Below are positions 47,469 through 57,937 of a stretch of 64,000 nt of DNA, piece after piece. Source of the DNA: Arachidicoccus sp. (GTDB lineage Bacteria > Bacteroidota > Bacteroidia > Chitinophagales > Chitinophagaceae). Position numbers and translations under genes: made by a program. The notes below the pieces were generated by a model. That model did not search any database. It saw only the letters and a list, made by a program, of their open reading frames with translations, and had not been told where the DNA came from. The stretch is from contig JAPWKH010000013.1 in NCBI GenBank assembly GCA_028283605.1, positions 59,950 through 123,949 on the forward strand, read 5' to 3'. The stretch's first letter is position 1, and each line of letters starts with the position of its first letter.

Positions 47469-49853
47469 ATGTGGAAGCATTATTTCAAAACAGCATGGCG
47501 GAATTTGGTCAAGTATAAAAGTTTTTCTGTCATCAATTTAATAGGATTGACTTTTGGATTAGCAAGCGTAATAGCACTTGCATTTATGTTGTATCAGGCT
47601 GTTACGGCGAACGGGCTATTTCAAAGCAAGGAAAGAATGTATTATTTGCGAAGCAAGACTTCAGAAGGAAATATGTACCGACAGACGACTTATCCTTTGC
47701 TGGATGAAATAATAAAATCTTGTTCGCAGGTAGAAGCAGGAACGCATATTCAGCAATGGTATTCACCTTGGCTTAAATACAGCGACAAGGAATTTCAGCA
47801 AAATACTTATTTCGTTGATACGGCATTTTTTAAAGTATTTTCTTATCCATTAAAATATGGTAATGCGAATACATCGTTGATAAATAAATACAGCGTTGTT
47901 CTTAGTGAAGACGTTGCAGAGAAATTCTTTGGTAAAGCAAATCCGATAGGAAAAACTATCGTTGCAGATGATACGATTTCACTGACAGTAACAGGTGTTA
48001 TGCGAAGCGTTCCAACGAATACGACTATGAGACCCGAAATTTTGCTTACAACAAACTTATTGAAAGACAACCATGATTTTGCAAGCGCAGCAGATTGGTA
48101 TAACGATTTTGCCGAAAATTATTTATTGCTGAAACCCAATGCAGACACGGCTTTGCTGAATAAACAAATTAACGCGCTTATTCAACGGTTTTATGTACAA
48201 GATGCGAAAAGTAGAAAAGTAATGCTTTCGCCATTTAATGATTTTATTAAGAATGAAGCAGGCAATTTGACGAATGTAATGATAAAAGGACAGATAGGAA
48301 TGATTGTTTTTATCCTTCTTATTCTCGTTATCAATCTTACAAATCTCAACACAGCAACAATGTATAACAGAGCAAAAGAAGTTGCTGTAAAAAAAATGAT
48401 TGGGAGCAAACGGATACAAATTGTTTTACAGTTTTGTATCGAAAATGCTTTAATTATTTTCCCATCTTTGGCGTTGGCTTTTTTGTTGTTTTACTTTTTG
48501 CTGATACCGCAAATGAATACCATCATCAAATCGTCTTTTGGAGAACTTGCACTTAATATGCGGCATGATTATCCTTTAATAAGTTGGTTTGTTGTGGGTG
48601 GGTTGATTGTTGCGATTGCAGCAGCGAGTTATCCGGCATTTCATTTGAATTCATTGAAAATTACCGACGTTGTAAAAGGCAAAATTTCAAAGGCAAACAA
48701 AAAGCAGTACGGGAGAAATATTTTCATTACTATCCAATTTGTGCTGGCAATTACTTGTATCGGCATTACACTTGTATTGAATAAGCAAATTCACTTTATG
48801 AAGCAAGCTGTGCTTGGCTTTGATAAAGATAATGTATTGGTTGCTCCACTCGATTTATCTTATCGAAATAAAAGCGCAGCACCTGCTCAATTTGATGCTT
48901 TGCTCAATACGTTAAGAAATAACCCTTATGTAAAAGGTGTTTCTACAAGTAATGATATTCCTGCTTCTTATTCAAATAATTCCGATACTTATTTAGATCC
49001 TGTATCAAATAAAAAAGCAAGTATTCAGTATTTCTCGGTTGATGTCGGATTAATTCCTACATATAAAATACAAATGCTTGAAGGAAAAAATTTTGATAAT
49101 GTTCCGAAAGCAAATATGGCAAACAAAATTATCATCAATGAAGCAGCCATGAAAACATTTAATTGGCAAAGCGCCGTTGGTAAGCAAATTAAAGGTGGTA
49201 GCGGCAATGCAGTTGCAAGCACAATCATTGGTGTGGTCAAGGATTTTCATTATGCCAATCTCATGCAAAATGTAGGTCCGTTGTTACTCTATTACAATGA
49301 TAAACAAAATCTGAACGCACAATATTTAAGTGTGCGTGTTGAGCCTGGCCATACAAAAGAAATCGGCAATCTTCTGCAAAAAAAATTTGCAAAAATTCCT
49401 TCGCGGCGACCATTCAGTTACGAATTTTTAGATAGCCGGATAGATGACCAATATAGCTTGCTCAATGGTATTTTAAAGGTTACAAACTTCGTATCTGTTT
49501 TACTTATTGTGATTGCATCGTTGGGGCTGTTCGGATTGGTTACATTATTTGCAAAGCAGCGTACAAAAGAGATTGGTATTCGCAAAATATTTGGTGCAAG
49601 CACGAAAGATATTGTAAAAATGTTGTCGCAAAATTATTTGTTGCTGATTGGCATCGCATCGGTGATTGCATTGTCGATTGTTTATATTGTTATGAGTAAA
49701 TGGCTGCAGGATTTTGCAACAAGAATAACTATAAGTTGGGTATTGCTTATCTCGGCTGCGTTGATAGCTGTTGTGGTCGCAATGAGCATTGTGATTTATC
49801 AGTCGTTCAAAGCTGCAAAAGCCAACCCTGTAAAGAGTTTGAAGACGGAATAA
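47469..49853 (+). CDS. FtsX/MacB-type ABC permease 7 (most diverged intact copy)
   Basis: 794 residues, start MWKHYFKTAWRNLVKYKSFS, but the first helix and following loop (LASVIALAFMLYQAVTANGL) lack the ESYDKF signature of the others. The coupling motifs are KEVAVKKMIGSK near 300 and KEIGIRKIFGAS near 697. The first half is clearly the most divergent of the intact copies (SLALAFLLFYFLLIPQMNTI). Ends KANPVKSLKTE. The periplasmic parts look unlike the others, so it may handle a different substrate or be an old member. Followed by spacer family A, copy 3. Confidence 0.92.
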   Translation: MWKHYFKTAWRNLVKYKSFSVINLIGLTFGLASVIALAFMLYQAVTANGLFQSKERMYYLRSKTSEGNMYRQTTYPLLDEIIKSCSQVEAGTHIQQWYSPWLKYSDKEFQQNTYFVDTAFFKVFSYPLKYGNANTSLINKYSVVLSEDVAEKFFGKANPIGKTIVADDTISLTVTGVMRSVPTNTTMRPEILLTTNLLKDNHDFASAADWYNDFAENYLLLKPNADTALLNKQINALIQRFYVQDAKSRKVMLSPFNDFIKNEAGNLTNVMIKGQIGMIVFILLILVINLTNLNTATMYNRAKEVAVKKMIGSKRIQIVLQFCIENALIIFPSLALAFLLFYFLLIPQMNTIIKSSFGELALNMRHDYPLISWFVVGGLIVAIAAASYPAFHLNSLKITDVVKGKISKANKKQYGRNIFITIQFVLAITCIGITLVLNKQIHFMKQAVLGFDKDNVLVAPLDLSYRNKSAAPAQFDALLNTLRNNPYVKGVSTSNDIPASYSNNSDTYLDPVSNKKASIQYFSVDVGLIPTYKIQMLEGKNFDNVPKANMANKIIINEAAMKTFNWQSAVGKQIKGGSGNAVASTIIGVVKDFHYANLMQNVGPLLLYYNDKQNLNAQYLSVRVEPGHTKEIGNLLQKKFAKIPSRRPFSYEFLDSRIDDQYSLLNGILKVTNFVSVLLIVIASLGLFGLVTLFAKQRTKEIGIRKIFGASTKDIVKMLSQNYLLLIGIASVIALSIVYIVMSKWLQDFATRITISWVLLISAALIAVVVAMSIVIYQSFKAAKANPVKSLKTE

Positions 49854-49938
49854 TATTCCCAAATAAAATGGCAAAATGAAAAAGTAAAAACCATTTAGCC
49901 TTTTTGAATTTTTATTTTTTACTTTTTAATTAAACAGC
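49854..49938. repeat. spacer family A, copy 3, with stem-loop
   Basis: Same as 38938-39022 except AAAATGGC in place of AAAAAGGC in the 5' arm of the stem (49865-49905), which weakens the hairpin by one pair. Confidence 0.75.
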
Positions 49939-52320
49939 ATGTTTAAGCATTATATAAAAACCGCATGGAGGAATTTGGTAAAGAATAAGCCCATCGCCTT
50001 TATCAACGTTTTCGGGCTGATGGTAGGCATTGTAAGTTGTTTACTCATCGGGCTTTACATTCAGCATGAATTGAGCTATGATAAGTTTCAGAAAAAAGGC
50101 GACCGCATAGTTCGTGTAGTTGCCGAATATAAATTTTCCAATGGAGACCCGATAAAAGGATTTTTTACAGGTCCTAAAGTATTTCCTGTATTTAAGAAAC
50201 AATTTCCTGAGGTAGAGCAAGGCGTTCGAATGACGGAAAACAATGCCGTTGTTACTCTCTACAACAAACAATTTGACGAACCGAATTTTATGTATGCAGA
50301 TTCTACTTTCTTCGAATTGTTTTCTTTTAAATTGATACAAGGTAATCCGAAGCAAGCGTTATCAGGCTTAAACAAAATAGTACTAACGCAGGCTACGGCG
50401 CAAAAATATTTTGGCAATGAGAATCCTATCGGAAAAGTGTTGCAAATTGGCAGTGACAAAATGCCGTATGAAGTAACAGGCGTAATCCAGGATTGCCCTT
50501 CCGGTTCACAGATACAATTTGACTTTCTTGCTTCTTTTTCTTCCCTCGGCGTATCACAAAGAGATACATATTTCAATGCTAATTATGCAACTTATCTTCT
50601 TCTAAGAAATAAAAATGACATGGTTGCACTGCAAAGGAGAATTCCTGTATTTATGAAAAAAGAAATGCAGGGACAAAACGTCACTATTAATTATTCTTTA
50701 GAACCATTTAAATGGATTCATTTGCATTCACCGTACGACAGTTTTGTACCGAACACAAGCATCGCTTACATTTATATTTCGGGTGTTGTGGCTTTGCTTA
50801 TTCTTTCGATTGCTTGCTTTACTTATATCAACCTGAGCACGGCGCGTTCTTTGGAAAGAGGCAAGGAAGTGGGCATTCGTAAAGCAGTCGGCGCTTATAA
50901 AAGGCAGGTGTTTTGGCAGTTTATATGCGAGTCTTTATTGTTGAGCGTTTCGGCATTGGCGTTAAGCCTTATCGTTGTAATGCTTATATTGCCTGCTTTT
51001 GAGCATCTGGCGGCTGTCCATCTTTCGTTTAAATCTTTGCTGTCTCCTTATACCGTTATTTTTTCTTTGGCAATGATTGTGTGTATCAGCTTTGTGGCGG
51101 GCAGCTATCCTGCACTGATTTTATCGGGCTTTCAGCCCGTGAAAGTATTGAAAGGAAATTTGAAGAGTTCCATATCTGGCGCATGGTTGAGAAAGACGTT
51201 AATTGTTTTTCAATTTGTTATTTCCATCTTTTTGATTATTTCGACTTTCGTAATACAAGGGCAGTTGCATTATATTCGAAATACACAACTTGGTTATGAT
51301 AAAGACCATGTGTTGGTATTGCCATTTTCAAATAAAATGATTCCGATTATTCAATCCATTAAAAATGAGTTTACCTCTAATCCTGATGTGCAATGTGTTT
51401 CTTACGCGAGCGATGAGCCGAATGATATTCATGGTGGCTATATGATGCGCTCAAGCAATATGGCGCAAACAGATCGATATGCCGTGTATGCAAGTTCAAT
51501 CGATCGGGATTATATCAAAACAATGGGTTTGCAAATAGTTGCGGGATCCGATTTGACAGAACAGGATATGAAAGATATAAAAGGCGATAACAGCCACAAA
51601 CCAGTTTATCATTTTATTTTAAATGAATCTGCGGCAAGAGAACTGGGGTGGACGCCGCAGCAAGCTATCGGCCAAGAAATGTTTTTAGATGATGAAGGGA
51701 TCGTAAAAGCCGTAGTGAAGGATTATCATGCGCAATCTTTGCACACTTCCATCAGGCCTATTGTATTATTCCCAAGTTTATATGCATCTTATCTGCTTAT
51801 AAAAGTAAGTGGTAAGCATGTTCCCGAAACAATAAAATTTCTGGAGTCAAAATGGAAAACTTTAATTCCTTACTATCCTTTTGAGTATCGTTTTCTGGAC
51901 GATGATTATAACAAGATGTATCAAAGCGAAATGCGGCTCGGAAAAATCATGAACTTTTTTTCAGCCATCGCTATTGTACTTGCTTGTTTGGGATTGTTCG
52001 GTTTATCGTCTTATACCATTCAGCAAAGAAGAAAAGAAATAGGCGTGCGCAAAGTATTGGGAGCCTCTGTAAAAAACATCATTTTATTAATTTTCGGTGA
52101 CTTTTTAAAATTTGTTTTACTCGCATTTATAATAGCTGCACCCGTTGCATGGTTCTGTATGAGACATTGGTTGAATGATTATGCGTACAAAATATCGATG
52201 CCTGTATGGGTATTTGCCGCAGCGGGCGTTATAGTATTATTAATTGCATTAGTGGCGCTCAGTTACCAAACATTCAAAGCCGCAAGAGCCAATCCTGTGA
52301 ATAATTTAAAGACGGAATAA
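49939..52320 (+). CDS. FtsX/MacB-type ABC permease 8
   Basis: 793 residues, start MFKHYIKTAWRNLVKNKPIA. First helix VFGLMVGIVSCLLIGLYI and ELSYDKF follow the consensus. Coupling motifs KEVGIRKAVGAY near 307 and KEIGVRKVLGAS near 698. Ends RANPVNNLKTE. Its central helices (LSIACFTYINLSTARSLERG) differ slightly from the LIACINFMNLSTAR consensus. Followed by spacer family B. Confidence 0.93.
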   Translation: MFKHYIKTAWRNLVKNKPIAFINVFGLMVGIVSCLLIGLYIQHELSYDKFQKKGDRIVRVVAEYKFSNGDPIKGFFTGPKVFPVFKKQFPEVEQGVRMTENNAVVTLYNKQFDEPNFMYADSTFFELFSFKLIQGNPKQALSGLNKIVLTQATAQKYFGNENPIGKVLQIGSDKMPYEVTGVIQDCPSGSQIQFDFLASFSSLGVSQRDTYFNANYATYLLLRNKNDMVALQRRIPVFMKKEMQGQNVTINYSLEPFKWIHLHSPYDSFVPNTSIAYIYISGVVALLILSIACFTYINLSTARSLERGKEVGIRKAVGAYKRQVFWQFICESLLLSVSALALSLIVVMLILPAFEHLAAVHLSFKSLLSPYTVIFSLAMIVCISFVAGSYPALILSGFQPVKVLKGNLKSSISGAWLRKTLIVFQFVISIFLIISTFVIQGQLHYIRNTQLGYDKDHVLVLPFSNKMIPIIQSIKNEFTSNPDVQCVSYASDEPNDIHGGYMMRSSNMAQTDRYAVYASSIDRDYIKTMGLQIVAGSDLTEQDMKDIKGDNSHKPVYHFILNESAARELGWTPQQAIGQEMFLDDEGIVKAVVKDYHAQSLHTSIRPIVLFPSLYASYLLIKVSGKHVPETIKFLESKWKTLIPYYPFEYRFLDDDYNKMYQSEMRLGKIMNFFSAIAIVLACLGLFGLSSYTIQQRRKEIGVRKVLGASVKNIILLIFGDFLKFVLLAFIIAAPVAWFCMRHWLNDYAYKISMPVWVFAAAGVIVLLIALVALSYQTFKAARANPVNNLKTE

Positions 52321-52399
52321 TTCAATTTGATAATACAGTAATTTGAAGATTTGATAATTATTTAAAAATCAGACATCATTAAATCATAAATCGGAAATT
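52321..52399. repeat. spacer family B, copy 1
   Basis: TTCAATTTGATAATACAG and GATTTGATAATTATTT, then AAATCAGACATCATTAAATC before the next ATG. The spacer at 60631-60709 has the same 79-base length and differs at about 8 positions; the last part also recurs at 58150-58188. Confidence 0.7.
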
Positions 52400-54808
52400 A
52401 TGTTCAATCATTATTTAAAAGCCGCATGGCGCAATATCAAAGCCAATAAGCTTTTCAGCGCGCTTAACATTTCAGGACTTGCAATTGGCATTGCCATTTG
52501 TATCCCTTTGTTTTTGTTTGTAATGGAAGAGCTCAGTTTTGACAACATATACAAAAACAAGAAAAATATTTATAGGATTAATTTGAAGACCGTTGCCGGC
52601 GGTTTTACAGAAGGCAGTGAAACTTGGGCTAAAATTCCTAATGCGGTTGCACCGAACGCCGTAAAAGAAATTCCTGAAATTAAATATGCCGCGCGTATGC
52701 TTAAAAATGGTTTCGGCAGTCCTGCTTCCCTAAAAATAGGCGACAAAACATTTATTGAAAAGGGCTTGTACTGGTGCGACCCCGATATTTTAAAGATTTT
52801 TGATATGCCTTTTATTTACGGCAATCCAGTAACTGCTTTATCCAAACCGAATACGATAGTTATTTCACAATCAACCGCGCAAAGGCTTTTTGGAAATGAC
52901 AACCCGGTGGGCAAAACCATTTCGATCAATAATCAAACTGAAATGACGGTAACGGGCGTTTACAAAACATTGCCCAATACGAGTACTATTGATTGCGATA
53001 TGATAGCAACATTTCTTTCCAGTTGGGCAAACAAACGGCAAACATGGGACAATGCAAGCTTTGAAACCTATTGCCTCCTGAACTCCGGTGCGAATATACA
53101 AACCGTAAATGCCAAACTGAATATGATGGAAAATAGAGCTGTGCCCGATAAGAATGAGCGATGGTTTACATTGGAAGCACAGGCTTTAAAGGACATACAC
53201 TTATATTCCCAAAATACGATCAACAGCAATAGTTCACATATCGGAGATATTAAAGAAGTACGAAATCTTGCATTGCTCGCTTTTCTTATTTTGTTTATCG
53301 CTTGTATTAATTATATGAATCTTTCAACCGCACGCAGTGAAAAACGTGCGAAAGATGTAGGCATCAACAAAACGCTTGGTGCTTCCCGCGGACAAATGAT
53401 AAAACGGTTTTATGCAGAAACTTCGCTGATTGCACTTTTTGCGATTTTGATAGGGTATGCTTTATCGTTCGGCAGTATTTATTTGTTCAATTATGTTACG
53501 GGAAAACATTTAGTATTAAGCGGCCTTTATTCCCTGGAAATGCTTGGAGGTATTTTCATGCTTTGGTTGATTATCACAGTTATCGCAGGATCCTATCCTG
53601 CATTGGTTCTTTCATCATTCTCCCCGCTTTTATTGATGAGAAAAAAAATATCGAAGAATTTATTTGATGTTATTTTCCGAAAAGGCTTAGTTGTGTTGCA
53701 ATTCACTTGTTCCGTCGTATTGATCGTTGCGGTAATAATTGTTTCGGAGCAAATGAAATTTATCGGTAAGAAAAATCTGGGATACGCCCCGACCGGTATT
53801 GTTTCTGTCGGATTGAGCGGCATACGAAACACTGCACAAATAAATGCTTTAAAAAATAATTTTAAAACCATAAGCGGTGTTTCGGATATTTCCGAAACGC
53901 AAGCCATTCCCGGAGAAGGTACAAGTTCTCGATCTTTATATAAATCAGTCAGCGACAAAAACGGCTTAAATATAAGCACTTGCCACACCGATTCACATAT
54001 CACAAGCACACTGGGCTTGCAGCTGATAGCCGGAACAAACTTGCCTCAATATATTTCGCAGACCGATACAGTTGTTTATACGATAGTAAATAAAAAGGCC
54101 GTCGATTATCTCGGCTACATACCGGTACAGGCAATCGGAAAAGAGATAAGGGTAATGGGATTTCATACGAAAGTAGTAATTACGGGTGTGGTATCCGATT
54201 TCAATTATGAATCTTTACGCAAGCCAATTGGCGCTTATTTATATTATGCATGTAATAATGCGCCCGAATCTTTTAGTAAGGTACTTGTCAAATTTAATAC
54301 AAACGATATACAAAAAATCATACAACAATTGCAAACTGCGTTTAAAAATGCAGCGCCCGAAGCCGCTTTTGATTATACTTTCTTAGATAATTATCTAGCA
54401 ACGTTATATGCTTCGGAACAAACAACGTCCAAAGTTTCCATGCTGTTTTCCGTGCTGGCGATTTTTGTTTCGTGCCTAGGATTGTTCGGTTTAGCTGCAT
54501 TCACGGCAGAGCAAAGAACCAAAGAAATCGGTATTCGAAAAGTGCTTGGCGCGAGTGTCATAAATATCACAACGCTGCTGAGCAAAGATTTTATTAAGCT
54601 CGTACTGATCTCGGTTATAATAGCGCTTCCGCTTGCCGTATGGGTAATGAACAGTTGGCTAAATGGATTTGCTTACCGCGTACATATTTCATGGATAATA
54701 TTGAGCATCGCCGCATTTATTTCCATACTGATTGCAATGGTTACTGTTTGTACGCAGGCAATCAGAGCCGCACGTGCTAATCCTGTGAAGAGTTTGAAGA
54801 CGGAATGA
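52400..54808 (+). CDS. FtsX/MacB-type ABC permease 9
   Basis: 802 residues, start MFNHYLKAAWRNIKANKLFS. First helix IGIAICIPLFLFVMEELSFD. Coupling motifs KDVGINKTLGAS near 315, where Asn replaces the usual Arg, and KEIGIRKVLGAS near 706. Ends RANPVKSLKTE. Followed within 41 bases by a small exported-protein gene and then permease 10, so these three probably form one transcript. Confidence 0.93.
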   Translation: MFNHYLKAAWRNIKANKLFSALNISGLAIGIAICIPLFLFVMEELSFDNIYKNKKNIYRINLKTVAGGFTEGSETWAKIPNAVAPNAVKEIPEIKYAARMLKNGFGSPASLKIGDKTFIEKGLYWCDPDILKIFDMPFIYGNPVTALSKPNTIVISQSTAQRLFGNDNPVGKTISINNQTEMTVTGVYKTLPNTSTIDCDMIATFLSSWANKRQTWDNASFETYCLLNSGANIQTVNAKLNMMENRAVPDKNERWFTLEAQALKDIHLYSQNTINSNSSHIGDIKEVRNLALLAFLILFIACINYMNLSTARSEKRAKDVGINKTLGASRGQMIKRFYAETSLIALFAILIGYALSFGSIYLFNYVTGKHLVLSGLYSLEMLGGIFMLWLIITVIAGSYPALVLSSFSPLLLMRKKISKNLFDVIFRKGLVVLQFTCSVVLIVAVIIVSEQMKFIGKKNLGYAPTGIVSVGLSGIRNTAQINALKNNFKTISGVSDISETQAIPGEGTSSRSLYKSVSDKNGLNISTCHTDSHITSTLGLQLIAGTNLPQYISQTDTVVYTIVNKKAVDYLGYIPVQAIGKEIRVMGFHTKVVITGVVSDFNYESLRKPIGAYLYYACNNAPESFSKVLVKFNTNDIQKIIQQLQTAFKNAAPEAAFDYTFLDNYLATLYASEQTTSKVSMLFSVLAIFVSCLGLFGLAAFTAEQRTKEIGIRKVLGASVINITTLLSKDFIKLVLISVIIALPLAVWVMNSWLNGFAYRVHISWIILSIAAFISILIAMVTVCTQAIRAARANPVKSLKTE

Positions 54809-54849
54809 TTAATTGAAGATTTGATAATTTGAAAATAAAATTATATCTC

Positions 54850-55500
54850 ATGTTCAAATATTCTTTTACAATGTTGATTATGTTTTTGTTAAACGCATTT
54901 ATCGCAAAAGATGCGATCGGACAAAGCGTAACTGATTTGAATCAACTTGAAACGTTTAACAGAAAAGCTGAAATTATTAAAGCGAAAGACAAAAATGCCA
55001 TTGTGAAATTAGATGCAAGAGAGAACGATGGAACTGCATGGATAAAAAGCAGCAATTTCAAAAACGGAACAATCGAAGTGGATATTCAGGGTAAAGACGT
55101 TGTGCAGCAAAGTTTCGTCGGTATTGCATTTCATAAAAAAAATAGTAAGACATACGAAGTCGTTTATTTACGACCTTTTAATTTTAATTCACCCAATGCG
55201 CTTAATCAATCTCATCAGATACAATATACTTGTTTGCCGAATTATGACTGGAAAATATTACGTGAAAAGCATCCGGGTATATATGAACATAAATTGAATA
55301 AAACCGTATTGCCAAATGATTGGGTCCATGTAAAAATCATTGTCAACGGCAAGTCAATATTAGCATTCATCAATAACGAATCGAATCCTTCATTATCAGT
55401 TACGGCTTTGCAAGGACCCATGGACGGAGAAGTTGGCTTTTGGGTTGGCAATAATTCTGATGGCAAGTTTCGCAATTTAGTAGTCAATAAAACAAAATAA
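54850..55500 (+). CDS. exported laminin-G/DUF1080-like protein
   Basis: I chose the ATG at 54850 (216 residues, MFKYSFTMLIMFLLNAFI); an upstream TTG start at 54829 is possible. After the signal peptide comes one concanavalin-like jellyroll: SNFKNGTIEVDIQGKD, VVQQSFVGIAFHKKNSKTY, YLRPFNFNSP, LPNDWVHVKIIVNGKSILAF and GEVGFWVGNNSDGKFRNLVV. This pattern is that of DUF1080/LamG domains, which bind carbohydrate in several secreted enzymes. Catalytic residues cannot be recognised. It ends one base before permease 10, the tightest linkage in the array. Confidence 0.7.
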   Translation: MFKYSFTMLIMFLLNAFIAKDAIGQSVTDLNQLETFNRKAEIIKAKDKNAIVKLDARENDGTAWIKSSNFKNGTIEVDIQGKDVVQQSFVGIAFHKKNSKTYEVVYLRPFNFNSPNALNQSHQIQYTCLPNYDWKILREKHPGIYEHKLNKTVLPNDWVHVKIIVNGKSILAFINNESNPSLSVTALQGPMDGEVGFWVGNNSDGKFRNLVVNKTK

Positions 55501-55501
55501 A

Positions 55502-57937
55502 ATGTTCAAGCATTATTTCAAAACTGCATGGAAGAATCTTAAAAGGGATAAAATATTTTCTTTCATCAATATTTCAGGTCTAACTATTGCGCTTGCTGCT
55601 TGCATGCTTGTGGCAACTGTTGTAATAGACGATTTGAGTTACGACAGGCAATGGAAAAATGAGAAAGATATTTACCGTGTCAATATGATTGATAAAATGG
55701 GCGAAGGTTTGTACGACCGTATGGAGGTGTCTTTTGCCGGGCTGTCTTCGGCATTCAAAAATTACCCCGAAGTCCAAGCGACATCTGCCATCAGTTCGGG
55801 AGAATTCCGATTAAGGCTTTCGGACAAAGAGCCCGACGGGGTGAAAGTGAAAATATTACATGCAGACACATCTGTTTGGCAACTCTTAAATTTTAAAATA
55901 ACGCAAGGCAATCCCAAGAAATTTATATCCGCAATAAAACAGGCAAACATTGTAATTACGGAAAGCTTTAAAAAGAAGTTCTTCCGAAACGAACATGTGA
56001 TCGGTAAAACGATTTACAACCTTCCGACTTATTCCGATAAAACGCAGCCGATGCTGATTACCGGCGTTATAAAAGACATTCCTTCCAACAGTATTTTCCG
56101 CTCTGATATCATAAGCATCGGGCTTCCTTTTCGGGAAACGCTGGCTAAAGAGCAATACGGAACGTTTATACAAAATTTTGTTTTACTGAAGCCGGGTGCA
56201 AATGCTACGCAGTTTATACGAAAATTCAATAATTGGTATAAAAACTTCGTTACATCCAAAACGCCTTACAGCTTTGAATTACAGCCGTTGAAAGATATTT
56301 ATCTCCATTCCGATTTTTCTTCATCAACAAGAATTAAAGGCAACTATCGTGATATTTTTATTTTCTCCGGTGTAGCATTGCTGTTGTTGATAATTGCTTG
56401 CGTTAATTATGTAAACCTAAGTACTGCAAAAGCCGTAAAGCGTTTAAAAGAAACAGGCGTAAGAAAAATACTGGGTGCACAACGTAAACAGATAGTGCAA
56501 TTGTACTTAACCGAATCACTTTTGTATTTCGGCATTTCTACGTTGGCGGCTACGGGAATTTATTGGTTGTTGTTGCATCCCGCAGAAATATTTCTGGGAC
56601 ATCATTTGGAAATTACGTTCATATCCCGGTATTATCTCTTCATTGGGGCTTACGTTGTCATTTTATTATTTAGTTTACTAATAGGTTTTTATCCGGCATG
56701 GATTCTTTCCGGTATTAAGCCGGTAACATCTTTGAAAGGAAAAATGTTTTCGGGAAAATTTTCTTTGCAAACTGCAGTACGAAAGACTTTGGTGGTATTA
56801 CAGTTTGCCGTTTCCGTAATGGTGTTGATTTGCTTGATTATTGTATGGCAGCAGGTCAATTATCTGAAACATAAAGATATCGGGTTTAATAAAAATAATT
56901 TGATTTCCATCGATTATACATCATGGAACGGGCACGGCGAAGCATTTAAAAATCAATTGTTATCCAATTCTAATATCGAAAACGCCGCTATTACTCAATG
57001 GACTCCTTCTAACGGGCCGGGATTTATGTCGAGGGAAATTTATGACCCTAATCGTTCCGGCACAAAAATAAAAATTAATTATATCAACGGGGATGTGGAT
57101 TTAGCAAAAACGCTTGGCTTTCATGTACGCAGCGGGAGGTTGTTGAGTAAAGATTATACCTTTGATGCAGCAAATCAGGACTCCCTGATGCAAATGGATT
57201 CTGCTCGTTATTCAAATGCCGTTAAACAACAATCTTCGCTCATCACAACTTATACGGCTAAAATGCTGAATGTGTCGCGGCTTGGCATTTCAATAAAAGA
57301 TGCGTTAACAACGCCTGTAGGTATTATTGATAATATTAACAATGAATCGCTGAAAAAACCGATACAGCCGTTAATGATCCTTGCAGATAATAACATCAGT
57401 TCCGGCGCGATGCTTATTCGCATAAAGCCAGGAAGTGAAAAGCAGGTAATGAATTATATAAACCAAACATGGCGAAAATTTTTTCCAAATAAAGCATTGG
57501 AAATAAAAAATGTATCTGATTTGTTGGATAATCAATATAAAGCAGAAAGCCGCCTGCAACAACTGTTCATGTTCTTCAGCATATTGAGTATAATACTTGC
57601 GACGATGGGTATCTTCGGATTGGTAATGCAATCGCTGATTCAAAGAACAAAAGAAATCGGAATAAGAAAAGTACTTGGAGCATCAGTTCGTTCCATTGCG
57701 CAATTATTTTCTACCGAATATATGAAGCTATTGATTATAGCGATAATTATTGCATCGCCTGCCGCATGGATATTTATGCACAAATGGTTGCAGGATTATG
57801 CATACAGAATCAATATAGAGTGGTGGGTGTTTGTCGTTGCGGGTTTTGCAGTAATTCTTGTGGCTATAAGCACGGTAAGCATTCAGGCAATTCATGCCGC
57901 AAAAGCCAATCCTGCGAAGAGTTTGAAGACGGAGTAA
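55502..57937 (+). CDS. FtsX/MacB-type ABC permease 10
   Basis: 811 residues, start MFKHYFKTAWKNLKRDKIFS, one base after the stop of the LamG-like gene (TAAA-ATG arrangement). First helix ALAACMLVATVVIDDLSYD. Coupling motifs KETGVRKILGAQ near 314 and KEIGIRKVLGAS near 715. The last membrane part lacks the ISCLGLFGL motif of most copies and has ILATMGIFGLVMQS. Ends KANPAKSLKTE. Its tight linkage to the jellyroll protein makes these two a candidate functional pair. Confidence 0.93.
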   Translation: MFKHYFKTAWKNLKRDKIFSFINISGLTIALAACMLVATVVIDDLSYDRQWKNEKDIYRVNMIDKMGEGLYDRMEVSFAGLSSAFKNYPEVQATSAISSGEFRLRLSDKEPDGVKVKILHADTSVWQLLNFKITQGNPKKFISAIKQANIVITESFKKKFFRNEHVIGKTIYNLPTYSDKTQPMLITGVIKDIPSNSIFRSDIISIGLPFRETLAKEQYGTFIQNFVLLKPGANATQFIRKFNNWYKNFVTSKTPYSFELQPLKDIYLHSDFSSSTRIKGNYRDIFIFSGVALLLLIIACVNYVNLSTAKAVKRLKETGVRKILGAQRKQIVQLYLTESLLYFGISTLAATGIYWLLLHPAEIFLGHHLEITFISRYYLFIGAYVVILLFSLLIGFYPAWILSGIKPVTSLKGKMFSGKFSLQTAVRKTLVVLQFAVSVMVLICLIIVWQQVNYLKHKDIGFNKNNLISIDYTSWNGHGEAFKNQLLSNSNIENAAITQWTPSNGPGFMSREIYDPNRSGTKIKINYINGDVDLAKTLGFHVRSGRLLSKDYTFDAANQDSLMQMDSARYSNAVKQQSSLITTYTAKMLNVSRLGISIKDALTTPVGIIDNINNESLKKPIQPLMILADNNISSGAMLIRIKPGSEKQVMNYINQTWRKFFPNKALEIKNVSDLLDNQYKAESRLQQLFMFFSILSIILATMGIFGLVMQSLIQRTKEIGIRKVLGASVRSIAQLFSTEYMKLLIIAIIIASPAAWIFMHKWLQDYAYRINIEWWVFVVAGFAVILVAISTVSIQAIHAAKANPAKSLKTE

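Noticed and set aside
54829..54849. TTG start of the LamG-like gene
   Set aside because: The ATG at 54850 gives a cleaner signal peptide and the upstream codons come from AT-rich spacer sequence.
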